The translations under genes were made by a program, and so were the position numbers. Positions 59,155 to 64,000 of a stretch of DNA of 64,000 bases are shown piece by piece. The number at the start of each line of letters is the position of its first letter. Position 1 is the stretch's first letter. The DNA is from Gemmatimonadota bacterium (GTDB lineage: Bacteria; Gemmatimonadota; Gemmatimonadetes; Gemmatimonadales; GWC2-71-9), in the NCBI GenBank assembly GCA_016713435.1, contig JADJPD010000006.1, positions 124,001 to 188,000 on the forward strand, written 5' to 3'. The notes under the pieces are model-generated. The model was not told the origin of the DNA and made no database searches. It worked only from the letters and a program-made list of their open reading frames with translations.

Positions 59155-62010
59155 GTGGTCGTGCGTCCTGTCGTTGCCGCGCTGGTCCTGTCGCTCGCCG
59201 TCGTTCCCCTCTCGCTTGCCGCGCAGCTCGAGCCGCCCTCCAGCGGGGGGCTGGTGGCGCTCGACCAGTCGCTCCGGCCGCTGGCGCGCTACCAGCGAGT
59301 GCTGATGATCGCGGCGCATCCCGACGACGAGGACACCGAGCTCCTCACGCTGGTGACCCGCGGCCTCGGGGCGGAGGCCGCGTACCTCTCCCTCACCCGT
59401 GGCGAGGGCGGGCAGAACCTCATCGGCGCGGAGCTCGGCCCCGGGCTCGGCCTGCTCCGCACCGAGGAGCTGCTCGCGGCCCGGCGGCTCGACGGGGCGC
59501 GCCAGTACTTCACCCGCGCCTACGACTTCGGCTTCTCCAAGACGCTGGACGACACCTGGGCCCACTGGCCGCGCGACTCGGTGCTCAAGGACGTCGTGCG
59601 GATCGTGCGGAAGTTCCGGCCGCAGGTCATCGTCACCGTGTTCAGCGGCACCCCGCGCGACGGCCACGGCCAGCACCAGGCCGCGGGCTGGGCCGCCCAG
59701 GAGGCCTTCCGCGTGGCCGGGGACCCGGACGTCTTCCCCGAGCTCGCGCGCGAGGCGCTGGCGCCGTGGGCGCCGCTCAAGCTGTACCGCAGCACCCGCT
59801 TCGACTCCGCCGCCACCACCCTCCGGCTGCCGAGCGGCGGGCTCGATCCCGCCGTGGGGCAGTCGTACCTGCAGATCGCCATGCGGGGGCGGAGCCTGCA
59901 CCGCTCCCAGGACATGGGGCAGCTGCAGCGGCTGGGGCCGTCGGAGGTGCGGATGCAGCTGGTGGAGGACCGCACCGGACGTGGAGCCGACGGGCTCTTC
60001 GCGGGGCTCGACACCACCCTCGCGGGGATGCCGCTGGTGCAGGCGGGGAAGGGCGCCCAGCGGCAGGCGGCCGAGGCCCGGCTGGCGAGCTACGCGGCAC
60101 GCATCGACTCCGCCCGGCTCCGCGTGGCACCGGCCGAGCGGGGCGACCTCCGCGCCCTGCTGCAGCGCGCGGGCGACGACCTGTCGGCCGCGCGCAAGGC
60201 GGTCCTGGCCGCGCTGCCCGGCAGCCGGGGCGACCGGGTGAACCTGGACCCCCTGCTCCAGGGCGACCCCTTCGAGGGGGAGTTCCGCCGCCTGTGGGCC
60301 GCGCGGCTCCGCGCCCAGGAGCTGCTCGGCGACGCCACCAGCGACGACGAACGCGTGGTGCCGGGCCAGCGGGTGGGGCTGACGCTTTCGCTCTGGAACC
60401 CGGGGACGGATCCCTCCCGCGGTTGGCTCTGCCTCGGCCAGGTGGCGTGGGACTTCACGCTCGGCGAGGGGGGCGGGGGGACGTCGCTGCCGCGGTCCGA
60501 GCGGCGCGGGGCCTGCGTGGGGTACGACGCGGGGGGCAACCGGTTCGAGCCCGCGGTGAATGCCACCGGCACGCTGCCGCCCGGCGGCTTCGTCACCGCC
60601 CGGGGCAGCCTGACGGTGCCGATGACGGCCGACTACACGGTGCCCTACTTCCTGCGCGCCCCGCGGGCCGGCGACCTCTACACCTGGGACGAGGACAGCT
60701 GGCGCGCGTGGGGGGAGCCGTTCGAGGAGCCGGCGGTGTGGCAGCAGGCGCTGCTCGCGGGCCCCGAGCCCCAGCCCTGGAACGCCAGCGAGCTCACCTT
60801 CCGTGGCAACGACCAGGCGCTGGGCGAGTTCCGGCGGCCGGTGGTGGTGGTGCCGCGCGTGGACGTGGCGGTGACGCCGGAGGAAGAGGTGTGGCCGCTC
60901 GGGAGCGGGGCCCGCACCGTCACCGTGACCCTGACCCACGGCGCGCGCGACACGACCAGCGGGCAGCTCACGCTGCAGGTGCCGCGCGGCTGGGCCGCCC
61001 CCGCGCCGGTGGCGTTCCGGCTCACCCGCGAGGACGAGCGGCGCGTCGTCACCTTCCGGCTCCGCGCCCCCGCGGGCGTGCGCCCCGGCCGCTACGAGGT
61101 GGCCGCGGTGGCGCTGGACGAGCACGGCCGCGCCTACGACGTGGGGCTGCAGCGCATGGCGCACCCGCACGTCCATCCCCGCACGTGGAGCCGGCGGGCG
61201 GTGGCCACGCTCCACGTGGCCGCGCTCGCGCTGCCCCGCCTGCGCGCCGTGGCCTACCTCCGCGGCGCCGCCGACCGGGTGCCGGAGGCGCTCCGCGACG
61301 TGGGCGTGCCGCTCACGCTCGTCACCGGCGCCGACCTCGGGCGGGGGGACCTGCGGCGGTTCGACGTCATCGTCATCGGCCCGCGCGCCTTCGAGACCGA
61401 CCCCGACCTGCCGCGCAACAACGCCGCGCTCCTGGCCTATGCCCGCGCCGGCGGCACGGTGCTGGTGCAGTACCAGCAGTACGGCTACTTCCTCGGCGAC
61501 TACGCGCCCTTTGGCCTCACCGTGGGGAGCCGCCCGCCGGGCCAGCCCAACGCCGCCGCCACCGCCACCACCCGCGAGAACGCCACGCGGGTGGCCACCA
61601 CCGCCCTCCTGGGCGGCCACGACCGCGTCACCGACGAGACCGCCGAGGTGCGCATCGTGGACGCCGCCTCGCCCGTGGTGCTCCGGCCCAACCGCCTCGG
61701 CGCAGCCGACTGGGAGGACTGGGTGCAGGAGCGCGGGCTCTACTTTGCCCGCACCTGGGAGAACCATTGGCGCCCGGTGCTCGCCATGCACGACCCAGGC
61801 GAGCCCGCGCTCCAGGGCGGGCTGCTCGTGGCCCCGGTGGGACGCGGCACCTACGTCTACACCGGCCTCAGCTTCTTCCGTCAGCTCCCGGCGGGGGTGC
61901 CCGGGGCCTTCCGCCTCTTCGCCAACCTGCTGGCGCTCGGCGAGCGGCGGGCCGGCGCGGTGGCGCCGGTGGCGCCGCCGGCGGCCTCGTACGACGTCGA
62001 GAAGCCGTGA
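59155..62010 (+). CDS. Secreted PIG-L family deacetylase with large C-terminal region
   Basis: The protein has 951 residues from GTG 59155 (GTG 59161 is an alternative). A signal peptide (AALVLSLAVVPLSLAAQ) is followed by a PIG-L/LmbE zinc deacetylase domain. Its metal-binding AAHPDDEDTELL lies near residue 55, with TRGEGGQNLIG and RDGHGQHQAAG downstream. The rest is a beta-sandwich-like middle and a C-terminal region with an amidotransferase-like fold (FDVIVIGPRAFETDPDL, GGTVLVQYQQYGYF). PIG-L enzymes remove acetyl groups from GlcNAc-containing molecules. Its stop overlaps the GTG of the next gene (62007-62010), so it is coupled to an iron-type ABC transporter, an unusual pairing. Confidence 0.88.
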   Translation: MVVRPVVAALVLSLAVVPLSLAAQLEPPSSGGLVALDQSLRPLARYQRVLMIAAHPDDEDTELLTLVTRGLGAEAAYLSLTRGEGGQNLIGAELGPGLGLLRTEELLAARRLDGARQYFTRAYDFGFSKTLDDTWAHWPRDSVLKDVVRIVRKFRPQVIVTVFSGTPRDGHGQHQAAGWAAQEAFRVAGDPDVFPELAREALAPWAPLKLYRSTRFDSAATTLRLPSGGLDPAVGQSYLQIAMRGRSLHRSQDMGQLQRLGPSEVRMQLVEDRTGRGADGLFAGLDTTLAGMPLVQAGKGAQRQAAEARLASYAARIDSARLRVAPAERGDLRALLQRAGDDLSAARKAVLAALPGSRGDRVNLDPLLQGDPFEGEFRRLWAARLRAQELLGDATSDDERVVPGQRVGLTLSLWNPGTDPSRGWLCLGQVAWDFTLGEGGGGTSLPRSERRGACVGYDAGGNRFEPAVNATGTLPPGGFVTARGSLTVPMTADYTVPYFLRAPRAGDLYTWDEDSWRAWGEPFEEPAVWQQALLAGPEPQPWNASELTFRGNDQALGEFRRPVVVVPRVDVAVTPEEEVWPLGSGARTVTVTLTHGARDTTSGQLTLQVPRGWAAPAPVAFRLTREDERRVVTFRLRAPAGVRPGRYEVAAVALDEHGRAYDVGLQRMAHPHVHPRTWSRRAVATLHVAALALPRLRAVAYLRGAADRVPEALRDVGVPLTLVTGADLGRGDLRRFDVIVIGPRAFETDPDLPRNNAALLAYARAGGTVLVQYQQYGYFLGDYAPFGLTVGSRPPGQPNAAATATTRENATRVATTALLGGHDRVTDETAEVRIVDAASPVVLRPNRLGAADWEDWVQERGLYFARTWENHWRPVLAMHDPGEPALQGGLLVAPVGRGTYVYTGLSFFRQLPAGVPGAFRLFANLLALGERRAGAVAPVAPPAASYDVEKP

Positions 62011-63107
62011 GCGAAGGCCTGGCGGGGCCACGGCGTCCGTGGCGCCCCGGCCCTGAGTCCGTCGCGCCGCCCCGGCACCCCGCCGGGCGGCTCCTGCGGC
62101 GCGGCGCGTGGGCCGCCGTCCTGCTCCTGGCGGCGTGTGGCGACGGACGGGTGCCGCTGACCATGTACTCGCCGCACGGGCGCGATCACCTCACGCTGCT
62201 GGAGCGGGAGTACGAGCGCCTGCACCCCGAGATCGACGTGCGCTGGCTCGACCTGGGCAGCCAGGAAGTGCTGGACCGCCTGCGCCTGGAGCGCGTGAAC
62301 CCGCAGGCCGACCTCTGGTTCGGCGGCCCCACCACGCTGTTCCAGCGCGGCATCCAGGACTCGCTCCTGGCCCCGTACCGGCCGAGCTGGGCGGGGCGGG
62401 TGGATCCCTCGGGCGTCGGGCCGGATGACCTCTACTACCCGGTCTATCGCACCCCCACGATCATCGCCTACAACCGGGATGCGGTGCCCGACTCGCTGGC
62501 GCCCCGCGACTGGGATGACGTCCTCACGCCGCGCTGGCACGACAAGGTGCTGATCCGCGATCCCGTCGCCTCCGGAACCATGCGGGCCATCTGGGGCTTG
62601 ATCCTGCAGCGGAGCCTCCGCAGCACCGGGGACACGGCGGCGGGGATGGCGTGGCTCCGGAAACTGGACGGGCAGACCCGCACGTATGCGCTCTCGCCGG
62701 CCCTCCTCGACGCCAAGCTGGCGCGGCAGGAGGGGCTCGTCACACTCTGGGACCTGCCGGACATCCTCATTGCACAGAGCAAGGGCATGCCCTTCGGCTA
62801 CACCTTCCCCACCAGCGGCACGGCGGTGATCGACGACGCCATCGCCCTGGTGCGGAACGCGCGGCATCCCGCCGAGGCCAAGGCGTTCATTGAGTGGGTG
62901 GGGGGCACCGAGGCGCAGCTGCTCGCGGCGGAGAAGGTGTTCCGCCTGCCGGCGCGGCACGACCTGCCGGAGGCGCGCGTGCCCGCCTGGGTGCGCACGG
63001 TGGAACGGGAGATGGTCGTGGAGCCCATGGACTGGGCCTTGCTCGCCGAACGGGGGGCCACCTGGATGGGATACTGGGACCAGCACGTGCGAGGCACCGG
63101 CCGGTGA
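62007..63107 (+). CDS. ABC transporter substrate-binding lipoprotein (ferric-iron type)
   Basis: This is a 366-residue lipoprotein. The N-terminal region ends in a lipobox (AVLLLAACGDG) after an Arg-rich stretch. The mature part is a two-lobed periplasmic binding protein of the Fe3+ family: LTMYSPHGRDHLTLLEREYE, ADLWFGGPTTLFQRGIQ, YYPVYRTPTIIAYNRDAVP, DPVASGTMRAIWGLILQ and MPFGYTFPTSGTAVIDDAIAL. GTG 62007 overlaps the PIG-L stop (GTGA), and its own stop overlaps the ATPase start the same way. A sugar or phosphonate ligand cannot be excluded. Confidence 0.85.
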   Translation: MSEGLAGPRRPWRPGPESVAPPRHPAGRLLRRGAWAAVLLLAACGDGRVPLTMYSPHGRDHLTLLEREYERLHPEIDVRWLDLGSQEVLDRLRLERVNPQADLWFGGPTTLFQRGIQDSLLAPYRPSWAGRVDPSGVGPDDLYYPVYRTPTIIAYNRDAVPDSLAPRDWDDVLTPRWHDKVLIRDPVASGTMRAIWGLILQRSLRSTGDTAAGMAWLRKLDGQTRTYALSPALLDAKLARQEGLVTLWDLPDILIAQSKGMPFGYTFPTSGTAVIDDAIALVRNARHPAEAKAFIEWVGGTEAQLLAAEKVFRLPARHDLPEARVPAWVRTVEREMVVEPMDWALLAERGATWMGYWDQHVRGTGR

Positions 63108-64000
63108 GCTATCTCGTCCTCGACGGGCTCACGCGGCGGTTCGGCGCGGAGACGGGCGTCTTCGGCCTCGGGCTCGGGGTGGAGCAGGGCGGCATCCTCG
63201 CGCTTCTCGGGCCGAGCGGCAGCGGCAAGACCACCACGCTCCGCATGCTCGGCGGCTTCGAGCGCCCGGATGCCGGGCGCATCCTGGTCGGCACTGAGGA
63301 CGTCACGGCCCTCCGCCCCGAGCGCCGGCACTTCGGCATGGTGTTCCAGCACTACGCCCTCTTCCCGCACCTCGACGTGGGCGAGAACGTGGCCTTCGGG
63401 CTCGAGAGCCGCGGCGTGGGGGGCAGCGAGGCCGCGCGGCGGGTGCGGGAGGCGCTGGCGCTCGTGGATCTGGCGGGCTTCGAGCGGCGACCGGTGGCGG
63501 CGCTCTCGGGCGGGCAGCAGCAGCGGGTGGCGCTGGCGCGCGCGCTGGCGCCGGAGCCCCGGGTGCTGCTGCTCGACGAGCCGCTCTCCAACCTGGACCC
63601 CGCGCTCCGCGAGCGCACCCGCCGGGAGCTCCGCGCGCTGATCCGCCGGGTGGGAATCACCACGGTGATCGTGACGCACGAGCAGGAGGACGCCTTCGAC
63701 CTGGCCGACCGCGTGGCGGTCCTGGCGCAGGGGAAGCTGGAGCAGCTCGGCACACCGGAGGAGCTGTACCGCCATCCGGCGACGCCGTTCGTGGGCCGGT
63801 TCATCGGGCGCTCGAGCTGGATCGGCGGCACGGTTCTGCCGGACGCGGCGGACGGCGTGGGCGCCGTGGTGGTCGAGGGCGCGCGCTGGCGGGTGCGCCT
63901 CGAGGCCGGCCGCCCACTGGTGCCAGGGCCCTGCGCGCTCCTGCTGCGTCCCGAGGGCGTGGCCTTCACGACGGATGCGGCCCGCGGCGTGCCCGCCACC
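63104..64000 (+). CDS. ABC transporter ATP-binding protein (PotA/FbpC type, partial)
   Basis: The first 299 residues of an ATPase read from GTG 63104, truncated by the window end. Motifs are complete: Walker A GPSGSGKTT, Q-loop FGMVFQHYALFPH, signature LSGGQQQRVALARAL, Walker B VLLLDEPLSNLD and the switch VTHEQEDAFDLADRV. A C-terminal TOBE-like domain begins near residue 235 (IGGTVLPDAADG). It resembles spermidine/putrescine (PotA) and ferric-iron (FbpC) ATPases; the adjacent binding protein favours iron. A permease gene is expected beyond the window. Confidence 0.9.
   Translation, partial: MSYLVLDGLTRRFGAETGVFGLGLGVEQGGILALLGPSGSGKTTTLRMLGGFERPDAGRILVGTEDVTALRPERRHFGMVFQHYALFPHLDVGENVAFGLESRGVGGSEAARRVREALALVDLAGFERRPVAALSGGQQQRVALARALAPEPRVLLLDEPLSNLDPALRERTRRELRALIRRVGITTVIVTHEQEDAFDLADRVAVLAQGKLEQLGTPEELYRHPATPFVGRFIGRSSWIGGTVLPDAADGVGAVVVEGARWRVRLEAGRPLVPGPCALLLRPEGVAFTTDAARGVPAT

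Noticed and set aside
59022..63107. A 1,361-residue frame ending in the binding lipoprotein
   Set aside because: Its first part is an off-frame shadow of the PIG-L gene; the lipoprotein starts at GTG 62007.

Overview
This is a 64 kb, very GC-rich chromosomal fragment with tightly packed genes, many GTG starts and 4-base ATGA/GTGA overlaps. Gene content (SARP/BTAD-TPR membrane regulator, SWIB-domain protein, three GH57 glucan enzymes, a PIG-L deacetylase, a PGM1-like ligase, fused thrA) fits a Gemmatimonadota-type soil or sediment bacterium. That assignment is inference; no rRNA or tRNA gene was seen. There is no integrase, transposase, phage gene or CRISPR array. Eight conserved genes or gene positions are interrupted by single-base indels in short homopolymers, which looks like consensus error rather than gene decay.

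Layout. 1-4501 (minus): a two-component block of a large membrane histidine kinase, a NarL-type regulator and three receiver-type proteins, one degenerate. 4618-8330: agmatine deiminase and N-carbamoylputrescine amidase (agmatine to putrescine), both minus, separated by a plus-strand di-haem peroxidase-like lipoprotein. 8492-15602: a PGM1-like ATP-grasp ligase, two surface lipoproteins and a BTAD/TPR membrane regulator. 15737-17682: a GH57 amylase/glucanotransferase. 17818-22894 (plus): an amide-ligase cluster of esterase, ATP-grasp ligase, circularly permuted ATP-grasp ligase, YbdK-like glutamate-cysteine ligase-family enzyme and a PuuD-like class I amidotransferase. 23223-32357 (minus): a glycogen operon, glgP-glgA-GH57 branching enzyme-FtsX permease-GH57/DUF3536. 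32571-34630: the ABC-F translation factor EttA and a SWIB protein. 34826-36100: a secreted PQQ-type sugar dehydrogenase. 36385-41104 (minus): thrA-thrB-thrC with 4-base overlaps. 41234-47657 (plus): a TIGR03546/TIGR03545 pair, a Ca/Na antiporter and the three-subunit NAD(P) transhydrogenase. 47736-49055 (minus): a DUF4412 protein and a flavin reductase-like protein. 49364-50257: an RpoD-type sigma factor. 50320-57758 (minus): aconitase, pyruvate:ferredoxin oxidoreductase and a dihydroorotate dehydrogenase-like partner. 57824-64000 (plus): a DUF971 protein, two small membrane proteins, then a coupled operon of PIG-L deacetylase, iron-type binding lipoprotein and ABC ATPase cut by the window end.

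Coherent themes are storage glucan metabolism, central carbon and redox metabolism, threonine synthesis and an uncharacterised amide-bond-forming pathway. The most promising unusual items are the amide-ligase cluster, a pair of homologous ~235-bp hairpin-rich intergenic elements in opposite orientation (22911-23141 and 36121-36356), and a hairpin that buries the Shine-Dalgarno sequence of the pyruvate:ferredoxin oxidoreductase gene.
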